The notes beneath the pieces were generated by a model. That model was not told the DNA's origin and did not search any database. It worked only from the letters and a program-made list of their open reading frames with translations. The position numbers and the translations under genes were made by a program. This document shows, one piece after another, positions 33,228 to 41,928 of a stretch of 57,598 nucleotides of DNA (positions are counted from its first letter, which is position 1; each line of letters begins with the position of its first letter). Origin of the DNA: Desulfosporosinus sp. FKB (GTDB lineage Bacteria > Bacillota > Desulfitobacteriia > Desulfitobacteriales > Desulfitobacteriaceae); NCBI RefSeq assembly GCF_002196705.1, contig NZ_NADJ01000011.1, positions 1-57,598 on the forward strand, read 5' to 3'.

Positions 33228-33323
33228 TTATTTCGCAGAGTTATTGGTTAATGTTTTATTAGATTCTTTAACTTCAGCGTATACAGGACAACCCATAACG
33301 TACATTAATAATTGTTTTTTCAT
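33228..33323 (-). CDS. Unannotated 31-residue peptide gene
   Basis: ATG at 33323 with a near-perfect AAAAAGGAGGTG site 7 bases upstream. The product begins MKKQLLMYVMGCPVYAEVKE and ends NKTLTNNSAK; it has a short basic-hydrophobic start, a single Cys12 and a polar tail. This could be a secreted or modified peptide precursor, but no processing enzyme is adjacent. The ribosome site is stronger than for most genes here, which argues for real translation. Confidence 0.5.
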   Translation of the reverse strand: MKKQLLMYVMGCPVYAEVKESNKTLTNNSAK

Positions 33324-33603
33324 TAGATGACACCTCCTTTTTAAGGGCATGTTGGCAGGTAAAACATTTCAAACTTCCCTTTAATTTGCAATCCTTTCAT
33401 CTCCTGGTTTCTGTAATTATTTTACGTCAATTTAACTTATAAGTAAAATATATAATCGGAATATCTATCATGACTTTATGAGATATTAAACCCCATGTGC
33501 ACTCATATACATGTCAACAATTCCTTCTATAAACACCTAAATATCAGCCTTTGAAAAATACTTTTTGACAGCGAATCAATAGTAGTGTAAATAGCCTTAT
33601 GAT

Positions 33604-33652
33604 CAGCAGGAAGCGATCGTTTTCCTTATAGGAAAATAATCGCTTCCTGCTG
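33604..33652. repeat. Long hairpin downstream of the flavin reductase gene
   Basis: 14-bp perfect outer stem (CAGCAGGAAGCGAT at 33604-33617 and its complement at 33639-33652) with an inner TTTTCC/GGAAAA stem. It begins 5 bp after the gene's stop and has no T tail, so it more likely stabilises the mRNA end or is a repeat. The remainder of 33324-33656 shows nothing I can support. Confidence 0.6.
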
Positions 33653-33656
33653 AGCG

Positions 33657-34475
33657 TTAGCTCCTATATTGATTTCTAATCAGAGCTAATTCTTTACGCC
33701 TCTTGACAAATTCTTGCACTTGGTCTTTCAGCCAGACTTGAAAATGTTCCTTCAAAAAATCTTTTGTAAAGCGGCTGCCGGAAGGACCAAACTCCCAATG
33801 CAAGGAATTCCCCTGATCCGAGGGCAAGATCGTCGCTTCTTGGCCACAAAAAGGACATAGAGCGTGATTGGAAGCAGGGAATTTCCAGAGATCAGACCAA
33901 CAGGTAGGACATCGTCCGGTTTCCGGCTGATGAGGATTGCCGAACAAGGATTGTCCGAGAGCCTTAATTCGTTCTTTGCCCTCAGGATCAACTAAGGCTT
34001 CGCCAGGAAGAGCACCGATAAACATATGGGCATCTTTAACGTTCAACCCCAAAAAGCGTGCATAAGTGATAAGGGCAGAAAGGGTATACCCTTCCCAACC
34101 TTTTATTCCAGCTGTCCCGATAATTACGCATGGCTTTCCCCAAATCTGATCAATCTGTTGAGCTAGAGCGATAATCCGGTCTCCAAAAAGTTTTGTGATT
34201 CCTGCGGGACCCAAAGCGTAGCAGGGCGATGAAAAAATAATTCCATCGGCTTCTTTGATCCGTTCAAATAAGGAATATAAATCATCGTCCAAGGGGCAGC
34301 GCTTATCCTGGCCTAAGCAGGCATAACAAGCTTTACACGGCAGCAGCTTTAACTCTGTCAACTTTACAAGATCCAGCTGCACTTCCTCTCCCATGGAAGC
34401 AGCGGCTTCTTTAATAAGTATTTCCCCATTGGCTAATTTTCTCTGGGAAGCAACAATTCCTAATACTTTTCTCAA
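33657..34475 (-). CDS. NADPH-dependent FMN reductase-like flavoprotein with cysteine motifs
   Basis: 272 residues with a flavodoxin-like fold: VLGIVASQRKLANGEIL at the start, then the iron-sulfur-flavoprotein style cluster CKACYACLGQDKRC (about 47-60), DADGIIFSSPCYALGPAGI-like FMN contacts and GKPCVIIGTAGIKGWEGY. The C-terminal part adds a zinc ribbon (CPTCWSDLWKFPASNHALCPFC). Such proteins carry electrons from NAD(P)H or ferredoxin; the substrate is unknown. It is monocistronic with a GGAG-like site before ATG 34475. Confidence 0.75.
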   Translation of the reverse strand: MRKVLGIVASQRKLANGEILIKEAAASMGEEVQLDLVKLTELKLLPCKACYACLGQDKRCPLDDDLYSLFERIKEADGIIFSSPCYALGPAGITKLFGDRIIALAQQIDQIWGKPCVIIGTAGIKGWEGYTLSALITYARFLGLNVKDAHMFIGALPGEALVDPEGKERIKALGQSLFGNPHQPETGRCPTCWSDLWKFPASNHALCPFCGQEATILPSDQGNSLHWEFGPSGSRFTKDFLKEHFQVWLKDQVQEFVKRRKELALIRNQYRS

Positions 34476-34647
34476 TCTGATCTTCTCCTTTTTATCGTCA
34501 TATTTTTTAATTATCTATCAAATCAAGCTATGTACTAAATTATACCATCAATATATTCTTATTACTGTCTTACAAGTAAATGGATTCATTAAAACTTGGA
34601 TTCTGGAGAATCTAATAGGGAATTAAATTTAAGGAGGAATAGCCCAT

Positions 34648-34815
34648 ATGAATGTTAAAAAAATGCCTCAACCTAATAACGGAATTAAATGTGTTGTTAA
34701 CACCTGTCATTATTATGGTACAGGAGATCATTGCCATGCCGAGAAAATCGAAGTTCAATCCCCCGATGCCACAACTACCGAAATGACAGACTGCGCTACC
34801 TTCCTTCCCGAATAA
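34648..34815 (+). CDS. DUF1540 small cysteine-rich protein
   Basis: 55 residues starting MNVKKMPQPNNGIKCVVNTC. It has the DUF1540 pattern CVVNTCHYY, HCHAEKIEV and DCATF, i.e. four spaced cysteines likely binding a metal. Common in spore-forming Firmicutes; role unknown. AAGGAGG is 10 bases before ATG 34648 and a strong terminator follows. Plus strand, divergent from the reductase gene. Confidence 0.85.
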   Translation: MNVKKMPQPNNGIKCVVNTCHYYGTGDHCHAEKIEVQSPDATTTEMTDCATFLPE

Positions 34816-34852
34816 AACTCAGTAAATTTTTTACCATGATTTTATCATAAAT

Positions 34853-34899
34853 AAAAAAGTCTAAGGCTAGTTTTATGAAAACAAGCCTTAGACTTTTTT
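34853..34899. terminator. Terminator of the DUF1540 gene
   Basis: 16-bp perfect stem (34853-34868 and 34884-34899, core GTCTAAGGCT/AGCCTTAGAC) with T6 on the plus strand. Confidence 0.85.
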
Positions 34900-35052
34900 A
34901 TTTTTCTTAAGGGGATCCCGCAGCAAAAGCAGATATCCCATATTTTAGACTTTTACCGTCTTTGTCACATCTTTACATCCTGATGAATATTAAAGTGAGA
35001 GATTAGATTTTTTATGTCAAAGAGACTCCATAAAGGAAAAGGAGGAAATCTT

Positions 35053-35244
35053 ATGTCGAGACGCTTGTATAGATCGAGTCAAGATCGGCAGCTTGGCGGC
35101 GTATGCGGCGGAATAGCTGAATACTTAGATTTGGATCCCAGTCTTGTTAGGATAGGTGCTTTACTTCTTCTCTTAGTGGGTGGAACAGGTTTTTTGGCCT
35201 ATCTTGTGGCCTGGTTCATAATACCAAGTGACAAAAATATCTAA
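35053..35244 (+). CDS. PspC-domain membrane protein
   Basis: 63 residues: MSRRLYRSSQDRQLGGVCGG then IAEYLDLDPSLVRI, followed by one long hydrophobic span (GALLLLLVGGTGFLAYLVAW) and IIPSD. This is the complete PspC fold, linked to membrane stress. ATG 35053 has AAAGGAGGAAA upstream; the in-frame ATG at 35014 lacks a site. A weak hairpin near 35288-35325 may terminate it. Confidence 0.88.
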   Translation: MSRRLYRSSQDRQLGGVCGGIAEYLDLDPSLVRIGALLLLLVGGTGFLAYLVAWFIIPSDKNI

Positions 35245-35331
35245 ATAGTACTCCGCTTTTGAATTAATAACATATCTGTTCAAGTGAATAAAAATTGCCA
35301 GGAAATTTTCCCAGCTATTTTTATCCATTTT

Positions 35332-35499
35332 TAAGACCTCCACTTCTATAAGTGGGGGGGCCTTCGTTAACTTCAGGTGGGGTAGAGTCCTCCTTCGCCG
35401 CTAAGTATCCCTATTGGGAAAGGCGGCTCGGCAATAATGTCCACTGGACATTATTGTATCTGAAGCCCCGATGTTCAGCTTTAGCTGAACGAGTTCACT
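35332..35499 (-). repeat. IS200/IS605-like palindromic repeat, long copy R4
   Basis: Same end hairpins as R1, with a longer middle that includes a second palindrome ATAATGTCCA/TGGACATTAT and AGCCGCCTTTCCCAATAGGG. Nearly identical to R5. Its AGTGAACTCG end overlaps the TAG stop of the ABC transporter gene at 35498-35500. Confidence 0.75.
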
Positions 35500-37249
35500 A
35501 TTCTTCTTTTTCTTTATTCCCATGCTGCAGAATAAACATCTTGTAATATAAACCTTCTTGAGCCAAGAGTTCAGCATGAGTCCCCCTCTCTACAATTTTA
35601 CCATGGTGGAGGACTAAGATAAGATCGGCATCCTGAATCGTTGAAAGCCGATGGGCAATAGCGATGGTTGTTCGTCCCTGGCGCATCTTTCCTAAAGCGT
35701 TTTGGATGGCCTCTTCTGTTTCTGTATCCACGTTTGCTGTAGCTTCATCTAAAACGAGGATCTTGGGATTACCGGCAATGGTCCGAGCAAAACAGATAAG
35801 TTGACGCTGTCCGCTGGATAAGGTTGCCCCCCGTTCACCCATCGGCTCTTGAAGTCCCTGGGGCAGCCTTCCAATAAAGCTGTCGGCTTGAACGAAAGAA
35901 ACAGCGTCTCGAACTTCTGTTTCTTTAATTTCCGATCTGGAAAGAGCAATATTACTGGAAATAGTACCAACGAATAAAAAGGGATCTTGAGCTACAAGTC
36001 CTACTTTTGACCTTAGCTCCTGATCAGAGAGCTGAGATAAAGAAATTCCGTCGATGAGAATTTCTCCGTGAGTAACCGGATAGAACCGCATGAGCAGATT
36101 GGCGACGGTACTCTTGCCGCTGCCCGTATGCCCGACTAAAGCGACTGTTTGCCCCGGGTAGGCAGTAAAACTGATTGATTTTAAGGCCATTGCTCCCTTG
36201 GCGTCCTGATCATAAGAGAAACTGACATTTTTAAATTCTATCTTTCCTTGACTTATGGCAGGTGAATCCAGCGCGGTGACCTTCGAGGTGATTCGTTGAT
36301 CATCCAATAATTCAAAAACCCGCTCAGCAGCAACTAAAGATTGTTGAAATTGAGACAAGCGCTGCATCATCATATTGACAGGTTCAAAGAAACGGTCCAG
36401 GTAGTTGATAAAAGCGTACAGTACCCCTATTTCAATTGGTCCCGTCAACGATTGGAACCCAAAATAATTTAAAACAATGATTAGGGCCAAGGTATAGATC
36501 AGGTCAACAGCCGGACGAACAAACAGGCTTTCTAAACGGATGTTAGCCATTGCTTCCCGATAGTAATTGTTGTTGATGGTCTGAAACTCCTGACGAAAGC
36601 GTTTCTCCTGACGCATTGCCTGGATAATAGACATTCCCTGTATGGATTCATTCAGTTTGGCATTGAGATGACTAAGTTCTTTGCGTAATCTTCGGTAAAC
36701 CTTGGTACTAACTTTGCGGTAAGAAATCATGAGGATGATAATAATAGGAAGCAGGATCAGACAAAAAGAGGCCAGACGAACATCTAAGTAAAACATAGCC
36801 ACAAAAACGCCAAGCATAAACACCACATTCTGGACAAAAGCAGCCAAAACCCCCACAAACAGCTCTTTAATGGCTTCCGTATCATTGGTTATGCGGGAAA
36901 TTAAGGCACCGGCCGGAGTTTTGTCAAAAACCCTAAATTCCAGATGTTGTACATGACTGAAAACATCAATTCGCAGCTGCTGAACTATTTTGAGAGCAAT
37001 TTCATTAAAACTGACTAATTGACGATAGTGTAATAGTGCCGACAGTATGTTCAAGCCGAGATAACTTGAGGCTAAGATGATTAGTGCACCTCGATTGAAG
37101 GAACGCGGCACTAAGTACTGATCGAGAAAAATCTTAACCAAAACAGGACCGATGACATCCGAAAAGGTAGCAAGAATCAGAAGGGAAGAAGCAAACGTTA
37201 AAGCCTTTTTATGGGGGACAAGATAGTTAAGCAAGCGTCGAATCACCAT
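35498..37249 (-). CDS. ABC exporter half-transporter, second subunit of a heterodimer
   Basis: 583 residues from ATG 37249 (MVIRRLLNYLVPHKKALTFA) with a GAGGGGGCGG site 9 bases upstream. A six-helix type IV exporter membrane domain (to about 320) precedes an ATPase with ALVGHTGSGKSTVANLL, QDPFLFVGTISSNIAL, LSSGQRQLICFARTI and ILVLDEATANVDTETE (catalytic Glu present). It pairs with the 37251-39005 gene in the style of BmrC/BmrD or YheH/YheI multidrug exporters. Its stop codon comes from the edge of repeat R4, so the last residues may have been altered. Confidence 0.88.
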   Translation of the reverse strand: MVIRRLLNYLVPHKKALTFASSLLILATFSDVIGPVLVKIFLDQYLVPRSFNRGALIILASSYLGLNILSALLHYRQLVSFNEIALKIVQQLRIDVFSHVQHLEFRVFDKTPAGALISRITNDTEAIKELFVGVLAAFVQNVVFMLGVFVAMFYLDVRLASFCLILLPIIIILMISYRKVSTKVYRRLRKELSHLNAKLNESIQGMSIIQAMRQEKRFRQEFQTINNNYYREAMANIRLESLFVRPAVDLIYTLALIIVLNYFGFQSLTGPIEIGVLYAFINYLDRFFEPVNMMMQRLSQFQQSLVAAERVFELLDDQRITSKVTALDSPAISQGKIEFKNVSFSYDQDAKGAMALKSISFTAYPGQTVALVGHTGSGKSTVANLLMRFYPVTHGEILIDGISLSQLSDQELRSKVGLVAQDPFLFVGTISSNIALSRSEIKETEVRDAVSFVQADSFIGRLPQGLQEPMGERGATLSSGQRQLICFARTIAGNPKILVLDEATANVDTETEEAIQNALGKMRQGRTTIAIAHRLSTIQDADLILVLHHGKIVERGTHAELLAQEGLYYKMFILQHGNKEKEE

Positions 37250-37250
37250 C

Positions 37251-39005
37251 TTAATGTTCCGCCCCCTCTTCAAGCAAGGATTCCAGCTGCTGTCTTCGAT
37301 AGGTGGCAGCATACCAGCCATTGAGTGACATCAGTTCCGAATGACAACCTTGTTCGCTGATTTGTCCGTCTTTAAGCACGATGATTAGGTCTGCTTCTTC
37401 GACAGCGCTAAGACGATGAGACGATATAAACGTGGTTTTTTGAGCCCGCTTTTTGCGCAGACTCTCTAAAATTGACTTTTCTGTTTTCGCATCAACAGCT
37501 GATAAAGAGTCATCCAAAATAAGAATTTCCGGTTCCAACAGAAGTGCTCTGGCAATAGAGATCCTCTGCTTTTGCCCGCCGGAAAGGGTAACCCCTCTGT
37601 CCCCAACCAAAGTATTATAACCCTCCGGAAAACTCAGAATATCTTCGTGGATGTCGGCAATTCCCGCCGCATTATAGATTTCCTCTAAAGAGGCCTCCTG
37701 TTTTCCCAGGGCAATATTTTCAACAATGGTACTCGAGAAAAGGAAATGGTCTTGAGGTACATAGCCGATCTTACTGCGTAACGATTGGAGAGTTACATCA
37801 TAAACTGAAGTCCCTCCAAGTTGAAGATCTCCATCATTAAGGTCAAATTCGCGCAGAAGAAGCCGCAGGAACGTTGTTTTCCCGCTCCCGGTTTTACCGA
37901 CAATTCCCAGAGTTTGGCCCTGACGTACCTGAACACTAATGTTTTGCAAAATGGGTGTTTTTCCTCCGGGATAGGTAAATGAAGCTTTGTCAAAAGTGAC
38001 GTCACCATTGTCGAATCGGTCAAGAGCTCCATCCTTTTCATTTATCTTCTGGTTAATCTTTAATAAGGTATCGACTCGATCATAGGACGCTCTGCCCCGT
38101 TCAAGGATATTAAACAACCAGCCAAAAGCGAGCATAGGCCAGATAAATTGACCTAAATAGATCGTAAACTGAGTAAGCTGTCCGAAGGTTAATCTTCCAT
38201 TAATTACGTCAATTGAGCCAAAAATAAGAGCCAGAAAAAAGGAAATCCCGATAATCAGCTGGATTGTCGGATCAAAAAGTGCATCCACTTTGGCAACAGC
38301 AATGTTCTTCTCTACCACATCCTCAGATAAGCTGCGAAAGGCATCTAATTCTGCCTCTTCTTCTCCGAAGGCTTTGACAACTCTCATGCCGTTAATGTTT
38401 TCCAGCACTTTATCATTAAGATCGGAAAAGGCGGCTTGGGCTCGATGAAATCTCTCATGGAGCATTGTCCCATAACGACTCGTAGACCAAGCCATTAACG
38501 GCATGGGCAAAAGCGTAATCAGCGTGAGTTTCCAACTGATAAATAGCGCCATTGATAAAATCACTAATCCGCCGGTCGTTAAAGAATCCACCAGAGTCAA
38601 TACCCCCATGCCGGCAGTCATTTCAACGGCTTGGATGTCATTGGTCGCATGAGCCATTAAATCACCGGTTCGCTGCTTTTGATAAAACTGCGGGGACATA
38701 AGGGTAAAGTGATCAAAAAGTTGCTTTCTCAGCAGCCTGCTTAAACGGCTTGCTGCCCCGAAAATCATTAAACGCCAGGAAAAGCGCAAAGCATAGACTG
38801 CCAGACCAGTCCCTATAAGCAACAACGTCCAATGAAGCAGCGATATTGTCGTTAGGACTCCGCGGCTGATTTCATCAATAATAACTCGAACTACATAAGG
38901 AGGAAATAAATTAAGAAAGGCGACGAGGACTAGGACAACTATCCCTGATATGTAGCTTTTTTTCTCTAGCTTAAAAAACCACATGAGATCTTTAAAAAGA
39001 AGCAT
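37251..39005 (-). CDS. ABC exporter half-transporter, first subunit of a heterodimer
   Basis: 584 residues from ATG 39005 (MLLFKDLMWFFKLEKKSYIS; AGAGGAG 5 bases upstream). The membrane domain is followed by an ATPase with GIVGKTGSGKTTFLRLL, YVPQDHFLFSSTIVENIALG, LSGGQKQRISIARAL and ILILDDSLSAVDAKTE. Asp replaces the catalytic Glu after Walker B, the mark of the degenerate site in heterodimeric exporters; the partner keeps Glu. The two genes are one base apart. Drug or lipid export is likely; the substrate is unknown. Confidence 0.88.
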   Translation of the reverse strand: MLLFKDLMWFFKLEKKSYISGIVVLVLVAFLNLFPPYVVRVIIDEISRGVLTTISLLHWTLLLIGTGLAVYALRFSWRLMIFGAASRLSRLLRKQLFDHFTLMSPQFYQKQRTGDLMAHATNDIQAVEMTAGMGVLTLVDSLTTGGLVILSMALFISWKLTLITLLPMPLMAWSTSRYGTMLHERFHRAQAAFSDLNDKVLENINGMRVVKAFGEEEAELDAFRSLSEDVVEKNIAVAKVDALFDPTIQLIIGISFFLALIFGSIDVINGRLTFGQLTQFTIYLGQFIWPMLAFGWLFNILERGRASYDRVDTLLKINQKINEKDGALDRFDNGDVTFDKASFTYPGGKTPILQNISVQVRQGQTLGIVGKTGSGKTTFLRLLLREFDLNDGDLQLGGTSVYDVTLQSLRSKIGYVPQDHFLFSSTIVENIALGKQEASLEEIYNAAGIADIHEDILSFPEGYNTLVGDRGVTLSGGQKQRISIARALLLEPEILILDDSLSAVDAKTEKSILESLRKKRAQKTTFISSHRLSAVEEADLIIVLKDGQISEQGCHSELMSLNGWYAATYRRQQLESLLEEGAEH

Positions 39006-39160
39006 ATAATCTCCTCTCATAATTTTAAACTGATAACTGACTGACCGCAAAGAGATGACAGTTTAAGGGGAAAGCTTAAGATAAACTAATGTCAGATCTC
39101 TAAAATTATAGCATATTAAGGATCGTCTGTTCTTATTTTAAGAGCTAGAAATAGATCTCA

Positions 39161-39194
39161 AATAATAAGAGCCTCTCATTCAAAGAATGAGAGG
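39161..39194. terminator. Terminator of the SsuABC-like operon
   Basis: 10-bp stem CCTCTCATTC / GAATGAGAGG with a 3-base loop (39172-39194) and T-rich flanks on both strands, 87 bp beyond the permease stop. Confidence 0.65.
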
Positions 39195-39281
39195 TTTAGT
39201 TTTATCCTGGTTACTAAACTGATGATGCCTTACATGGCAGATTTGTGTGAATACGCTCGGCCCATCGTCACAAATTCTAAG

Positions 39282-40055
39282 TTAGTTACGATTATTGACA
39301 TGCTGCCAACGGCATAAAAAAGTCTCCAGCAAATCAACAATGATAAATAAGCCAACCCCGAGGAAAGCCATCATAATGATCCCGGCAAACATTTCATCTG
39401 GTGCCGCCCGGCTCCAGGCATCCATAATAAAATACCCCAGCCCCTTTGTCGTAGCAAAGGATTCGGCAAAAAACAGTACGGCGATCGCTGTTCCCATACT
39501 GAGACGCATTGAGGTCAGAACATCCGGTAAACTTGCAGGCAAGAGCACATAACGATAGATTTGCCCCCGGTTACCTCCCAGCGAACGCAGGGAGGAAATT
39601 GTTTCGGATGGTATTTTGCGGACGGCATCCCGTGTCGTTACAAGAATCTGAAAAAAGACGATCAGAGTAATGAGAAAAATCTTTGATTGGTCTCCCAAGC
39701 CTAGAAGTAAAAGAATTAGAGGAAGAAAGACAATTTTAGGGATTGGATATAGAAGGTAAATTAAAGGCGCCAAAAAACGGTCAATCTTCTTCTCAAATCC
39801 CATCATCAAACCGAGGGGCAGTCCCAAACACAGGGAAATTAAGGTCGAAGCCAGAACTCGGTAAGTACTAATCCAAAGGTGTGCCCCGAGGTCTCCGTGC
39901 AATAGGCGCAGCGTTGCTCTAATGGCTGCGCCTGGTGTTGGTAAAAGTGGTGTCTTAAGAACCCAGGCACCATACTGCCAAAGTGCCAGCAGAAATAACC
40001 CGGCTCCGAAATAACCCAAAAGTTGTTTTTGAACTATATCCTGGCCTTGCTTCAT
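39282..40055 (-). CDS. ABC importer permease, SsuC/TauC-like
   Basis: 257 residues, about six membrane segments, with the EAA loop SLRSLGGNRGQIYRYVLLPA and SLPDVLTSMRLSMGTAIAVL typical of NitT/TauT-family permeases. Overlaps the ATPase gene by 4 bp. Third gene of a substrate-binding / ATPase / permease operon. The substrate may be an organosulfur compound or another small anion or vitamin precursor; the sequence does not decide. Confidence 0.88.
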   Translation of the reverse strand: MKQGQDIVQKQLLGYFGAGLFLLALWQYGAWVLKTPLLPTPGAAIRATLRLLHGDLGAHLWISTYRVLASTLISLCLGLPLGLMMGFEKKIDRFLAPLIYLLYPIPKIVFLPLILLLLGLGDQSKIFLITLIVFFQILVTTRDAVRKIPSETISSLRSLGGNRGQIYRYVLLPASLPDVLTSMRLSMGTAIAVLFFAESFATTKGLGYFIMDAWSRAAPDEMFAGIIMMAFLGVGLFIIVDLLETFLCRWQHVNNRN

Positions 40056-40807
40056 TCTGCCGTTCCTCCTTCTAAGAGAGAACGGATGTAGGTTGCCTTT
40101 TGAAAAAACTCGGAGGTTTGCCGGTAACCCTTTTGTCCAACTAAAGGATTAGGAATTTCTCCTACTATTTCTGTTGGACGGCCATTTTTAAGCACTAAGA
40201 TACGACTCCCTAGATAAACAGCCTCCTCAATACTATGAGTGACCAAAACTGTTGTCAGCCTTTCTTCCTGCCAGATTTCCAGTAAAAGTTCCTGCAGGCG
40301 CTCACGAGTAAGGGCGTCAAGGGCAGATAATGGTTCGTCCATCAAGAGCAGATCGGGTTTAAGAGTTAAGGCCCTTGCTAAAGCCACTCTCTGTTTTTGT
40401 CCGCCGCTTAATTGACTGGGAAAATGATGGCGGACATCTGCCAGCCCCATTTTGTGAATTATTTCATCGACCAGGCTCTGATAGACTCTTTGAGGTTGAT
40501 GTCGTACCTTCAAACCAAGTCGAACGTTTTGTTCAACATTGAGCCAGGGAAAAAGGCCATACTCTTGAAGAATAATGGCGGTCTGCTGGCGTGTCTTTTT
40601 TAAGGGTTCTCCGCCAATTGTAATCTCTCCCCCCGTCGGTCGTAATAATCCCGAGAGAAGATAGAGCAGAGTACTTTTTCCGCAGCCAGAAGGGCCGATA
40701 AGGACAAGACTTTCACCAGTCTCAATGGTTAAGTTAAAATCACTATAAATCTTTACCGATGTTGTTCCTTGAACATAGGCAAGATTACAATTCGTCACTT
40801 CAATCAC
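40052..40807 (-). CDS. ABC importer ATPase, SsuB/TauB-like
   Basis: 251 residues: Walker A GPSGCGKSTLLYLLSGLLRP, Q-loop ILQEYGLFPWLNVEQNV, signature LSGGQKQRVALARAL, Walker B LLLMDEPLSALDAL and the switch His in VLVTHSIEEAVYLG. Standard for the NitT/TauT family. It starts 15 bp after the binding-protein stop and overlaps the permease. Confidence 0.92.
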   Translation of the reverse strand: MIEVTNCNLAYVQGTTSVKIYSDFNLTIETGESLVLIGPSGCGKSTLLYLLSGLLRPTGGEITIGGEPLKKTRQQTAIILQEYGLFPWLNVEQNVRLGLKVRHQPQRVYQSLVDEIIHKMGLADVRHHFPSQLSGGQKQRVALARALTLKPDLLLMDEPLSALDALTRERLQELLLEIWQEERLTTVLVTHSIEEAVYLGSRILVLKNGRPTEIVGEIPNPLVGQKGYRQTSEFFQKATYIRSLLEGGTAE

Positions 40808-40822
40808 GGGCTGTGTTTCTCC

Positions 40823-41809
40823 TTATTCTTTAGGCACGAGGGTATTATCAACTAAATCGTTATAACTGTACGCTTGAGGGATCAGCTTCTTGTCTTCCAT
40901 CCATTTCATGACACTATCTATTTCTTCTTGAGTAGGCAACTGCAGCTTAGAAAAAGTTGGTGTTTTGTAGCTCTGTTGAATAGCGGCAGGAACCTGAGCT
41001 TTTTCTAAAAACAGACTTCGGTATTGCTCAGGATGACTGCTTAAAGCTTGTCCGGCTGAGCCATAGACACGAACGGCAGCCTTTATACCCTCAGGATTAT
41101 CCTGAATGCTTTTCGTGCGGAACAAAAGCACCGTTTGAGATATATTGCGATAGGTATCATCTGCAATTAAGTGCGCTCCCTTGGCCTGAGCCAAAGAAGC
41201 CAAGGGATCAGGCAGGCAAGCGGCATTAATTTGATCGGAAAGCAGCATATCCAGACGTACAGGCATTTTAGGAATGGACATCTTCTTGACATCACTTAGT
41301 TGTACACTTTTGTCCTTGAGCATCTGATCACTGACATAATCAATAATAGAGTTTTCTGAGATTCCCAAGGTAGCTCCTTTTAAGCCTTGAAGGTCACGAA
41401 TATTGGATTTGGGTGACGACAAAATGGCAAAGCGCCCTTCTTGCGGGGTGGCACCAAGACCGATCGTCGCTATTTTTACATCAGTTCCGATTTTTTTGAG
41501 CAAGGCAACTGCGACCAGATCTGCGACTTCACCATCAATCTGGCCTGCCTGCAAGGCTGTATCGCGTTCAACGGCGCTGGAGAAGCTAACCAATTGGACT
41601 TGAACCCCTTCTTTTGCAAAAAGTCCATCTTTTTCAGCCACATAGAAAGGAAGATTATCTTCAATCGGCAGCACACCGATTTTTACAGGAGTACTTGTCT
41701 TCGCTGATGGTTGTTTTGTTGTCGGCGATGCAGTTCCACACCCGGAGGCAATTAAGGCTAACCCTAGAAGAAATGGAATGACTTTAAACCATAAACTGCT
41801 TTTTTTCAT
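40823..41809 (-). CDS. ABC importer substrate-binding lipoprotein, SsuA/NMT1-like
   Basis: 328 residues with a lipoprotein signal (lipobox LIASGCG, acylated Cys24), then PVKIGVLPIEDNLPFYVAEK and DGLFAKEGVQVQLVSFSSAV, the classic start of the NMT1/SsuA periplasmic-binding fold. Later QINAACLPDPLASLAQAKGA fits ligand hinge regions. First gene of the importer operon. No riboswitch is visible in the 119-bp gap upstream, so the ligand stays open. Confidence 0.88.
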   Translation of the reverse strand: MKKSSLWFKVIPFLLGLALIASGCGTASPTTKQPSAKTSTPVKIGVLPIEDNLPFYVAEKDGLFAKEGVQVQLVSFSSAVERDTALQAGQIDGEVADLVAVALLKKIGTDVKIATIGLGATPQEGRFAILSSPKSNIRDLQGLKGATLGISENSIIDYVSDQMLKDKSVQLSDVKKMSIPKMPVRLDMLLSDQINAACLPDPLASLAQAKGAHLIADDTYRNISQTVLLFRTKSIQDNPEGIKAAVRVYGSAGQALSSHPEQYRSLFLEKAQVPAAIQQSYKTPTFSKLQLPTQEEIDSVMKWMEDKKLIPQAYSYNDLVDNTLVPKE

Positions 41810-41928
41810 ACGTTCTCTACACTCCTCAAGTTAAGGCTCTATTTATAATTCTTTATATAGATTTCTAGTGAACAATTTCTATTTATCTGCTATTAAGTCC
41901 AAAGAATTAGCTCCTTTTCCTAATATCT

